From positions 4,515,461 through 4,579,460 of the forward strand of contig JAJEKV010000086.1 in assembly GCA_021234155.1 (NCBI GenBank): a stretch of DNA of 64,000 nucleotides, read 5' to 3'. Under the pieces are notes generated by a model. It saw nothing but the letters and a program-made list of their open reading frames with translations. It did no database searches and was not told where the DNA came from. Both the position numbers and the translations under genes were made by a program. Source of the DNA: Isoetes taiwanensis. Its lineage: Eukaryota; Streptophyta; Lycopodiopsida; Isoetales; Isoetaceae. Positions 1-9,274 of the stretch are shown here, piece after piece; the first letter of the stretch is position 1, and each line of letters begins with the position of its first letter.

Positions 1-113
1 ATTTATGATTGAGGTGACTATGATTTTAAAATATGAAATACGTGTTGTCCTAAGGTTTTGATGGAATATCGAAGTCTCTATACCTGGCTTCAACTAAGGT
101 TTTATATATGAAA

Positions 114-192
114 TACACGGGGCTCGAACCCCTGTACCAAAATAACTCAGTATCCTAATAAGACTACTTTGACCAATATAACCAGTGAGCTA
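114..192 (-). repeat. tRNA-like sequence in unit U (copy 1)
   Basis: Read on the minus strand, an A-box-like TAGCTCACTGGTTA is followed about 45 bases later by a B-box-like GGTTCGAGCCCC. This is the spacing and order of an internal RNA polymerase III promoter. The part between does not make a convincing anticodon arm, so I call it tRNA-derived (SINE-like or a decayed tRNA), not a working tRNA gene. The same sequence is at 24,071-24,147 (B box damaged) and 60,826-60,899. Confidence 0.6.
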
Positions 193-570
193 ATGTGATT
201 ATATTTTATCTTAAATCTATTTTTTTTTTAAATAACAACCCATTAAATTATTTTGGGGACATGGTCTATGGTTTCAAGAATTGTCTTTTTTACATCTATA
301 TCAAATCCCCCTGGGACCTCCTGTTATTGTGCTACATATTCAATAAGTTCGTATGGATTTCTTGCAATTGCAGTGCTTGCTTCCTTTAATCTAACATAAA
401 AGCTTCTAAAGCTTAAATCAAATTCTGGTCTTTCAAAGTTCACAAAGAGAAATTGCAAGAAAAAAAATGTTTTAATTCAACAAATGAAAGATATTAGAAT
501 TGCTCTTCATCCTGATCCTTTTAACTCTATTATGCATAGCAAAGAGGAAGATATGGAGAGAAAAACATTA

Positions 571-1108
571 GGGATTTTTTGAGATCATAAAAGGGCCTTC
601 TAAGAACTGCTGACTAAGCTATATGAACTACCAATCAGAAAACAGAACTGGTAATCCAGTCAGCAAAACAGTTATAACTAACTCACTGAATCACATTTTC
701 TAGCATAAGTGTTGATAGAAAAGTCCAAATGAGCTCTTGTTTGGTGCAATAGATATATCTCATTGAGATTTTTCCAACCTTGGATGGTTTGCATATCTTC
801 TAGCCTCGCAGGATAGTAAAAAATGGTAAAAACCATATTTTTTGAAGTTTTGACAATCATAAGTGGTTAAAATATGTGCAAAGCACCTAAGATTAGAAAG
901 ATCTCAACGAGATCTATCTATTGCACTAAACGAGAGCTCATTTGGACTTTTCTATCAATAGTTATGCTAGAAAATGTGATCCAAAGGAGTCAGCTTATAA
1001 CAGCTTTTGTCGACCGACCCGGCTGGCCCGATTTCTGATTGGTAGTTCATTTATCTTCATTTGGCTTAGTTGGCATGTTTTGAAGGCCCTTTTTAATCTC
1101 AAAAATCC
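571..1108. repeat. Foldback with arms of about 200 bp (unit U, copy 1)
   Basis: Bases 571-767 are largely the reverse complement of 897-1,108, around a loop of about 130 bases. Matching landmarks include the block with GAGCTC followed by ATTTGGACTTTTCTATCAA, the block TGCTAGAAAATGTGAT, and the outer AAGGCCCTTTT. The arms are diverged, roughly like a foldback element or an inverted duplication rather than a perfect hairpin. Both arms give short similar ORFs on opposite strands (678-860 minus, 942-1,199 plus), which is expected from an inverted duplication and is not evidence of coding. Copies lie at about 24,533-25,060 and 61,285-61,815. Confidence 0.75.
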
Positions 1109-1448
1109 TAATGTCAAACTCATTGAAGAGATTGAAGCCAAAGGTGCACCATTAGATGCAAAAATCAAGTATGCAAATGACATGGACTCGATCTACTAAA
1201 TTCTTTTTATAGAGTAAGCATGATTTTATTAATTCGAAAAATAACGCAATTTTGAGAATTTTAAGATCACCTAATTTGCTCGAAATCGATACTTTCACCT
1301 AGTTCTCGAGCCCAAGATACGTGAGGTCACCAACATACACATATACATACAAATTATGTGCTATACTTGTACGCGGTAAGATAGTTGTACAAGCCCAATA
1401 ATGGCGCCACCGCCTACACCAATAATTCACATCAATAATTTTACTTCA

Positions 1449-1456
1449 CTATAAAA
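1449..1456 (+). promoter_or_regulatory. TATA box of first small ORF (unit U, copy 1)
   Basis: CTATAAAA lies 33 bases before the ATG at 1,489. The preceding block, with AATAATTCACATCAATAATT, is nearly the same as the block before the second small ORF at 2,013, so the two promoters are duplicates. Confidence 0.5.
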
Positions 1457-1488
1457 CAGCTCCGCCGGTTAGAGGTCATTCATCTTCC

Positions 1489-1730
1489 ATGGCTTCCTTT
1501 GCCTCCTCGCCGAGCACATCCGATCCTTCAAGTGCTACTTGAGCTACAACGATCCGGGTGAATGCTATAGAAATGGTATTAATCTAGATCCATGGCTCCA
1601 ACCCAAAGCGATGGTCCCCGAAAGTGCTTGCAGGAAGCTCACCGCGTTGTGGTCCACCTTTATTGGCTTCCCCGATCGAGATCTATGAGTCGAATGGCAT
1701 CACCTTAGCAAAAGTGTCGATGATGAGTGA
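1489..1730 (+). pseudogene. First small ORF of unit U, broken copy
   Basis: Homologue of 25,450-25,691 and 62,204-62,445. It starts at an ATG in a good plant context (CCATGG) and ends at TGA after the shared Asp-Asp-Glu. In this copy the frame is broken several times, mainly where the other copies have CTG or CAG. The protein family is not recognised. Confidence 0.45.
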
Positions 1731-2012
1731 ATCGTCAAGGCTTGTGTACCGCCAAGGATATAATAATGATATATGAGCACTTCTATATTATGTAAGGATG
1801 TAATAAGCATAATCAATGTTATCGATGACTACTATATCCGCTTAGGATATAATAATGATATGAGCACCTATAAACTATGTAAGTATGTAATAGCACAATG
1901 ACTATTATCCGATGTAGCATACCTTGCATTTGTAATGTATACAACACTCTTACACACGCCAATAATAGCGTAAAGTCTACCCCAATAATTCACATCAATA
2001 ATTCTACTTCAC

Positions 2013-2020
2013 TATAAAAG
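2013..2020 (+). promoter_or_regulatory. TATA box of second small ORF (unit U, copy 1)
   Basis: TATAAAAG lies 35 bases before the ATG at 2,056. The upstream block duplicates that of the first small ORF. Confidence 0.5.
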
Positions 2021-2055
2021 CCTCTCACTTCGGGGCTAAAGTTCATTCATCTCCC

Positions 2056-2298
2056 ATGGATTTTTTGCCTTCTTCTGTTCACCACATCGAGGCGATCAAG
2101 TGCTCAATGAGCCACACTGATCTTGTCGATTGCCTAGACAGGGGTATTATTCTTGATCCCCACCGCGATCCAAAGCTATGGGCGCTGAGAGATTCGCTGT
2201 TCCGGCTAATTCGTGTTATGATCCATCTCATTTGGCTTCCTGAGCGCAATAGCTATAAGATATCAGGGATCACTACTGCAGCTGTTGATGATGAATGA
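2056..2298 (+). CDS. Second small ORF of unit U, 80 codons
   Basis: An open 80-codon frame, starting at CCATGG behind a TATA box and ending in Asp-Asp-Glu. It aligns with the intact copy at 62,776-63,018. The middle (about residues 35-55) differs by compensating small indels, so that part of the protein should be taken from copy 3. Shared features are a central Leu-Asp-Pro and a hydrophobic 'IHLIWLPE' stretch. No known domain is recognised, and no signal peptide or transmembrane segment is evident. Conservation of start, length and stop between copies suggests a real small gene, but copies of a recent duplication do not prove selection. Confidence 0.4.
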   Translation: MDFLPSSVHHIEAIKCSMSHTDLVDCLDRGIILDPHRDPKLWALRDSLFRLIRVMIHLIWLPERNSYKISGITTAAVDDE

Positions 2299-2439
2299 AA
2301 CACCTGTTCAACATTGTATAGTGTAAGAGCTCTTGTGTTAAGATGACAAATGCAAGACGTAATGAATAATAACTATTCTATTGTACCGTGCATATATATA
2401 TGATATATAGTAATTATGTAAAACAAAGATTGCATACCC

Positions 2440-2940
2440 TCAAGAGTTCTCATCATCCTCAAGTAGCTTTTTAGCCACTAATTCTTGCAACCGAGCCCCA
2501 CACTACCGGGATCACCACTAACAACGGCCTGGTCTCTACCGCCAACCGTAGTCTATTGTTTTCAAATGTTGGTAGCATGGTCATTAGGATTGGGTCTCCA
2601 ATTTTGCTCCAAAGAATTCTATACCGATTGTATATGATGTTCCCTTTCTCGCAACAGTTCAAACCAAGACACAAATACCTCTTCGTAGTGAGGGAGATTA
2701 GGGTCCTCTATGGGTCCTCTTCGCGGCAAAGCCATCCACGCCGGGTCGCTACCATGTAACCTCTTCCTTGGAGAAGGAAGGTTTGTGCCTACCTTCCTGA
2801 GCCATGATTGGTGCAGCCCCTGCTCGTATAGACATTCCGTATCTTGTCCGCCTATTTCTATTTCCGCTTCTCCCTCCTCCTCCTATTGATGTACCGCTTT
2901 TGTTTTTGAGCCTTTTTTCATATTGTTCCGAATTTTTCAA
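2440..2940 (-). pseudogene. 3' end of unknown unit U gene fused to LINE ORF2 sequence (copy 1)
   Basis: Bases 2,440-2,757 are the broken C-terminal part of the gene that is intact at 63,158-64,000. Beyond about 2,759 the sequence switches to LINE ORF2 linker sequence. The same switch occurs in copy 2, where the frame stays open across the joint. Here frameshifts break the unit U part. Confidence 0.5.
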
Positions 2941-4435
2941 GTCCCTGGCTAGTCCCCATCGGGTGGTTTTTCGTGTCCCTTAACTTTCTTTCTTTTCAGT
3001 ACCTTTTACATATTTGTTACATTCTTCGTGGTATGCCTCTTCCTCTGCCTTTGACTTTCCTTCTCGCTCCATGCATACCGTCAACCATACCGACCTTCAA
3101 ATGCTATAGCCCTTCTTCCTCCGCCTTTTCTCCCCAATGCTGCTTTTGCCGCTTCTTCTAATATGTCATTCATGTCGCTCCTCCGCCCTTCCTCTTCCCC
3201 ACTCTTTTGTCTCTCATTTTCTTTTTTTACCGTGGTTTATGAATGCTCCCACTTGCTTTCTCCGAATTTGACTACCGCTTTGGTCTGCTTTTACCTTTTC
3301 TTTGCCTCGCTCTTCTCGCTCTTCCACTTGTCGATTTATCTTGAGCGTTGTTGTGGCCCTCCCTTCCTTCTAACGCCATTCTCCTAACTCCATCTTTCCA
3401 ATTTCCCTTATTGCTTCTCATTTGCTATCACATAGTCTACTATACCGCCCCGCGAGCATTTGTACTTTGGAACCGCCCAGGCTTCCCACCTTCTTAGGCC
3501 ATTGCATATTAACCATATCTCAGAGTCGTATATACCTCTATCGTGGTTTCTCCTCCTCGGGCCCCACCTCCATTTCGCTTCCATCGTGGTTCCTTTGCCA
3601 TTCTTCCCCCTTCCGGGTCTATGTCCACCGCCCATCCTCATTGTCTATCCCCTCGCTTTTGTGCCTCGTTTTGCCCCGGCCCTGCATTGATATCTCCTAC
3701 TATGATCAACGGTCCCCTTATCTCCGTGTTTCATGACAATTTCCCATGCCTAGTAGTTCCAGCTTTGTCACATTGAGGTGGTAATACACTATTAGTAAAT
3801 ATAACTTTCAGAGTCAAGCATTACAATATTTATAAGCATATATTTTTATTAATGCTCTGCTTCTAGAATACATGCTTTTTGACATCGTTGCTCCTAACGA
3901 AAGGTGCTAGTCCTCGCACTTCCTCTTCCTCGCTTTTATAGTTCTTTTCCTCCAACATGTGAACAAAGGTGTATCCCGGTTCGCTCCAAGAGCTCTTTTG
4001 ATCTCAGGCCCCCATCGCCTCCACTAGGCATATGATATCCCGTCCCTTGTCGCTGTAAGCCGCCTCCGCATCCCAAGGATATCCCGCGCCCCCAGCACTG
4101 CATCGCTATTTCTTCCTTCCTTTTTCTCAGGCCTCCCGCCTCGGGTGATCTAGCTCGTCCTTTCACTTAATCCCTCCCTTGCCCCCGCCCTCGCCTCCCC
4201 TTGTAGGGGTTATGTTTTGGCTCCAGGTCTCTTTCGCCTTCTTTTCCGCCTCCCACCCTAGCCGTGGTTCAAGCAAGTAGGATCTTGGGGTCGCTTCCCC
4301 AAATCATTGATCCGTATGGTACTCTTTCCCTTATCTCAGACCGGCTGTCCCCGCCTTTCGCTGTTTCCAATTCGAGAATCCCATCTTTCTTCGTGATCCC
4401 GTGGTCCATCACATCTCCTTGCATTGCCTCGCTCC
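2760..4435 (-). mobile_element. LINE fragment: ORF2 endonuclease region, copy 1
   Basis: Homologous to 26,730-28,427, where the motifs are clearer. On the minus strand the piece at 3,408-3,641 still reads 'WLICNGLRRWEA' and 'IVDYVIANE', typical of the C-terminal part of a LINE apurinic-type endonuclease. No reverse transcriptase is present. The fragment is bounded by the unit U junction on its 3' side and by the Ty3/gypsy LTR on its 5' side. Plus-strand ORFs here are shadows rich in Ser, Pro and Phe. Confidence 0.65.
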
Positions 4436-5046
4436 TGTTTGGGGTCCGGCCCCGATCGCCTCGAGGGATGATTCTCGCGAGATCCTTGAAGTCCGCAGTG
4501 GCAAATCCCGAGACACTTTTGTCACGCCGGGATTTTTAAGCTAACAGAGGAAAGAACAAGAAAACTCTCGATAAAACAAAGAATTGCAATACACAATGAA
4601 ACACACAAGACACTTGTGGAGAACACGGCAATCCATTGATCAAAAACAAGTGTACAATGAAGGCTCAAAAGAGCGCAAACAAAGCACTCAAAGATGTCCT
4701 GCTCAGAGTGACACAAAAGAACACTCAACCCTCCCGGAAGGAGCAAAAATGCTACAATATATAGGGAACACCTGAGTGGCCTACGGCCCTGAATCTGATC
4801 CTCATCATGACAACGCTGTGCTCCACTACTTGGGCACTCAACAGAATTGAGCCGTCCGCGGGGCCGTGCTAATCAGACAAGTAGTGGCCCGGCCAGGGTC
4901 CTACCTTTGGGTCTTCGCTTCTTGGAGGAGCTTTGACCCACCGTGGGCTTTGTGGATCCCTCTTCTTGGACACCGCGGGCCGTACAAGGGCCTCAGCCTC
5001 ATGCAAAGAAGTATAGACCTAGGTGTCCGCCAGCACGTGGCTAACA
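4436..5046 (-). repeat. LTR of Ty3/gypsy element, copy 1
   Basis: It matches the two LTRs at 28,428-29,036 and 38,844-39,441. It starts TGTTTGGGG and ends CTAACA on the plus strand, giving the standard TG...CA ends with short inverted termini. It belongs to a minus-strand element, so this is the 3' LTR. The 5' half of that element is missing from unit 1. Confidence 0.85.
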
Positions 5047-8000
5047 CTTCCTACCAAACTACACTTATTGGCTAGAAAAGGGGGCATGAATTCCTGGGTG
5101 GGAATCCTCGCTCATCTTTTCCTCGATCTTGAATATAGAGATGAGGGAGGCTCACCATCAGATTCACCGAAAGTTGTTCGCCTTTTCCGCATTTGCTTGA
5201 GTCCCCGATGCCAAACATTCTACCGCTCCCTATGAGAAAGCCTTCAGAAATCATGTTCTCCAAATGGGTGGGCGGATCTCGATGGAAGATTTGTGATCTC
5301 CATGTATAAGACAAGGTCCAACCCGAACTTTCCAAAGATTTGCATTGGGGTTGCAAAATGGATCCGCACTTATGCTTCGCATACCGAGTATGGTCATGAG
5401 TGCCGCACGTAATTCTCGCTTTGTCAAATACGCATGGATCAGCCGGGTTTTGGCCTTGGCAAGGAAGGTTACAAGACCGTAAATTGCATTCGGGCGGTCT
5501 TCCACCTAACACGATTGGGCATGTATATCCAGCTTGTTGGTGTTGTCCAAAGTCTCATCCTCACGCATTTGCCTCATGGATGAAGCGTGGGTCCCAACGC
5601 TTGTCCACGGCCGAATTGCCGCGGGTGTCCAATCGCATGTTCTTTGACTTCGTAGTCCGTAATTTTGTCTCCATGCCGGGAATTGACCTTGATCGAGGTG
5701 GGCATCCAAAGCTTGCTAGTGTACCTCTGGTTGTTTGGGGGTTGGTGCCGGCCATCCCGCGATCCGCTCTTGGAATTCCAATAATATCTTCTCGTAGTCA
5801 GTTTGGTAACCGCCTCCCATGCACCGAATGTACATGTGCCGCCACAGCTGTGGTCCCACTCCATCGTGGAGGACGCTTCGCTTCAGCCCCGCAGTGCGAC
5901 CGCGGCAAGGAAGCATAATGTTGTAAGAACAACTGCAAGGTCAAGTTCTTGTTCGTGAGTTGTATAGTGTCCGGGCGAGCGCGCTGTTCAGCTAGCCATA
6001 GCTCCACTTCTTTCCTCAGAAGAGGCATGTATTCTCGAGGTAAATGCTTTGCGTAAATTTTGTATCTTGGAGGTACTTGTTCTTCTTGGTCAAAAGAACC
6101 TCGGCCGCTTTGTATCTCCTTTAAAGTTCTCGGCGCTTATCCGTGATGAGCCCGAGTAACATGTGCCGTAGAAGTCGCGGCATGACATAAGCCGGGGGGC
6201 TATGGTTCTCGGAGAGCTTAAATGGTCGAGATCCGCAACCCCGTAGGATATCAAAATTGACGAAGAGCACAAAGTGTGCCCTCGCTCGCGGGACGCACAT
6301 CAAGGGCCAATTTCGCTCGACATCGATATCGCCGTGGGACTTGTGGTATCACCCTTTGTTTCTCAGCCGTAATAAAAGAAAAGTGTTTTTCCTGCTTGCA
6401 CATAGTCATGGTAACCGGTCGCCGGATAGTCTGGGGGAATAGCGTATGTCGATAGGTTTGTTCTCGCTTTTTTCTCAGATCATCCGCCACCGCCACCTAC
6501 TGAAAGCCGTATCTTGTAACCGCAATGATATCTTGTTGCTCTGAGAGACCGGTCCGCAGTTCCCGACTTTGGCGCGGTGAGGTGTCCGAATTTGTCTAGA
6601 AGTTGGGAATCGAGGAGCTTGAAGCCCGAGTGGCTTGCAAGTCCGCTTTGAGTGCAGCCTATTTGAAGAGCATCCGCAGCTGTTTTGCCGCGGAGCTGGT
6701 CTAACTTGCCTTGGAGAGATGCGATGTGAGCATCCTTATTCGCAAGGTGGTTTCAAAGTCGCGGACCTTGGACTCAAGTATCAAGTTGGTCGCATCGGGC
6801 GTGGCCGTTTCTGGCCGAGTAGCATTATTCGTGGACGCACCGCATTGTTGTAGCGGTCTCAAGATCGCTGTACTTGGTGTCGCTTTTGTTGAGGGACCTT
6901 GAGTTCCTTTGACAATTTGTCGGATTGATGAAGGGTTTCGATGGATCATGAATTGATTGTGCAAGGCTTCTTCTCCGGCCTCACAAATTTACCCAACCGC
7001 CTTCGTTGACTTCGCTGGAGTTGGTCCACGGACTCGCGGTCGCCCCTCGGTGGTCGCTATGAAGTTCGTGATGATCACTGAGGGCATCAAGGTACCGAGA
7101 CAGCTTTCATCAGAGGTATCCACCTGGTGAGGAGGTGGATGGGATGGCTTTGGTCCGGCAACCCTTGTTTATAGATCCTTGGTCATTGCCGGGAGTGTCC
7201 TTGTGAGTACCGTGAGATCAATGGGAGTTTTGTTGTGTCGCCGGCCGTTGTTTTTGGTCGCTGTCGCTGAGTCCGAAAGTGGAATTGTTGCACAAGGTTA
7301 ACCGGGTTGTTGTTCCTCGTGGTTGGTTATCAAATGTAAGGAATAGGTTTTAGAGAATTGGAATTTACAGGAGGTGGAGACGGTGGGTTGTGAAATATTT
7401 CGCCCGAGTTGGCTGCCGAGATTGATGGTGCCGGTGAAGGAGGAGAGTTTGGCTGAAGACCTTTCAAAGCATCAATAAGGTCGGATGTTGGCTTGGTGGA
7501 GAAGGGGCATGATGGCGCGGGGTCCGGATGATTAATGAAAGCCCCGAAGTGGGCTCCCCATGGGCATTCCGAGGAAGAGTTAGGATTTTTTCTCGAAATC
7601 TGCCAAGTTCCTCGCTGGAAATCTCCGATACAGAGTTGAGTCCAATTGATTGTTTCAAAGGGTGTTGGTGAGGATATAGTACGATGGTAGAAAACATCGC
7701 TAATAGAGGTATTCTTCATGGAGTAACCCAAAAATTTCCTCCAAAGAAACTTGGTAAAGGCATCATGTTGCTTTGGAAAGGTGGACAGCCTTGGTTTGTG
7801 CAAAAGATTATAAGGAATAGAGCGTAATTTGGAAATATCATATTTACCAATGTCAAGGTAAGACAAGGCATTGGGCGGATTGGGTAGAGAAAAGGCAGAG
7901 GCTATGGTTTGAGGGTTTAGGAGTATAGGGTTGCCATCGACTTGGGAGGCATATCCATCTTCTGCCTTCACGAGGTTAGCCACAAATTGCTGTAATTTGT

Positions 8001-9121
8001 TCTTGTTGGGAGCCGGAGTTCCCAAGTAAAAATGAAACAATCCGAACTCACCGTGAGGTTATAGGTGATGCCGTGATGTGGAGCCGGTGTGCATGAAGAA
8101 ACGAACTTGATATTTTCGAATTGGCGCTTGATCCATTGGTGCGCCAAGGCTGAGTGTTGAGTTCTTGGAGGTAGAAGCCATCTTGAAGGTCGAGGTCACG
8201 GAGTACCGAAGCCGAAGGACGGAGTGGAGTATGAGTGAAAAGTGAGGAGGGAAGTGACTGGGGAAGGGTTTTTTTTTTTTTTTTTTTTTTTTTTTTGAAG
8301 AGTCGTGGGAGACACGTGTTTTAAAGATCGACGATTGAGAATCTCAAGAGACACCTTCGCACTAAGATGCGAGAGTTCCCCGGCGGAGAATAAAACTTTA
8401 ATGGCGACGGTATTAACTCACCGCAGCTTGTCGTAATATTAAAAAGAGGAGTCAAAAAGTTTGCGTGTACAAAAATATCAAGGGGGAATGATTACGAATA
8501 TCTCGGTGAGGTGACCTTTCGTGAACAACCGCTAGGGTTGGTATTCGGCCACAAATTGGAAGTTGGGTTCCGAGAAGAACCAAAATTGGAAGATGGAGAA
8601 CTCCGGATAACAGCCGTCCCTGAGCTTCCGCGACCGGATTACATGCAAGATGGACGACGCCGACCGCGGGCGCCTCGAGGAATCGCCGGATCCCTATGGA
8701 TCCTTGGTTGGAGGCACCGGGCCGCCAACCCGAGATGAACCGGACGCCGAGGTGATCGTCACCGAGTGGTCGCGAAATGGGCTTCCGCATCCTCCGAAAG
8801 TGGAGTGCCCCCGCAGTAAAGGGCGAAGTAACAGTTATTTAGGTTTTACTTTTTATGTTTAGTTTAGGACTTTTCGTGAAAAATCCTTACAAATAATTGT
8901 GGAAATTTCTCAAGTAATTTTTGTACATAATAGAAAAGTGTTTCATAAATTTGTACAAGTGGTATCTTGTTGTAAATTTTGTTCTTGAGCTATGATGTCG
9001 CAGTGGGTTTGAAATTTCTTGAGTCAAATCCATCGAATTAATGTAGGAAATGGAGTGCCATCCAATTCTTTGTAATTGTAAAACCCGTGGATGTGGTATC
9101 TCGAAATTTTGTATGGTCCCA
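5047..9121 (-). mobile_element. 3' half of Ty3/gypsy element, truncated (copy 1)
   Basis: Homologous to 29,037-33,130 of the complete element. It holds the extra ORF downstream of integrase and the non-coding stretch before it, but gag and pol are missing. It ends abruptly at about 9,121, where the sequence becomes the last 150 bases of the long LTR seen at 45,430-45,584. A T-tract at 8,269-8,296 is longer than its counterpart at about 32,279-32,291. Confidence 0.8.
5060..8171 (-). pseudogene. Extra ORF downstream of pol in Ty3/gypsy element (copy 1)
   Basis: A reading frame of roughly 1,000 codons, broken by frameshifts and stops. It starts at the ATG at 8,171 (MASTSKNSTL). After one stop it stays open from 8,040 to 7,330, giving 236 residues. 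This N-terminal part reads like the domain many plant Tat/Athila-type elements carry after integrase, in its 'DGNPILLNPQTIASAF' then 'LP' pattern and later 'WRKFLGYSM' and 'GAHFGAFINHP'; that is a pattern resemblance, not a database match. A Pro/Ser-rich stretch follows (about 7,330-7,480). The C-terminal part (about 6,200-5,060) is rich in Leu and Glu. The function of such ORFs is unsettled; an envelope-like role has been proposed for some. Confidence 0.55.
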
Positions 9122-9274
9122 TTGAGCAAAATTTTATCCTGAGTTCATCTTCTACATTTGATAGTAGTTTCTAGCTATTTTTTCCCTCTTTTTGACCTTC
9201 TTAATCGGCAATGTGCCGCAAACTAGAAAAATAGGTGGTAATTGAAGAAGCATACTTCTTAAGTGGGTCTATGA
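9122..9274 (+). repeat. Terminal remnant of LARD-like 5' LTR (copy 1)
   Basis: The last 150 bases of the long LTR, matching 45,432-45,584 and 57,830-57,978, sit immediately before the internal region. This shows that unit 1 once had a full 5' LTR. The junction with Ty3/gypsy sequence at about 9,118-9,128 shows about 4 bases of shared sequence (GAGC). Confidence 0.75.

Larger units (their letters stand above)
1..2759. repeat. Unit U, copy 1 (partial at window edge)
   Basis: This segment aligns over its whole length with 23,950-26,729 and 60,708-63,486. It contains, in order, a minus-strand tRNA-like sequence, a foldback, two short paralogous plus-strand ORFs with TATA boxes, and the 3' end of a minus-strand gene. 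The match starts at base 1, so the leader seen upstream of copies 2 and 3 (21,240-23,950 and 57,979-60,708) presumably lies outside the window. The right end is a sharp junction into LINE sequence, the same junction as in copy 2 but absent from copy 3. I do not recognise U as a named repeat family. Confidence 0.85.

Noticed and set aside
114-192. Working tRNA gene
   Set aside because: The anticodon arm does not form, and the acceptor ends do not pair.
942-1199. 85-codon plus-strand ORF in the foldback
   Set aside because: It and the minus-strand ORF at 678-860 arise from the two arms of the inverted duplication, and it is not kept open in copies 2 and 3.
3422-3736. Overlapping plus-strand ORFs of 75-104 codons rich in Pro, Ser and Phe
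   Set aside because: They are the antisense of the LINE endonuclease frame and are not conserved in the second LINE copy.
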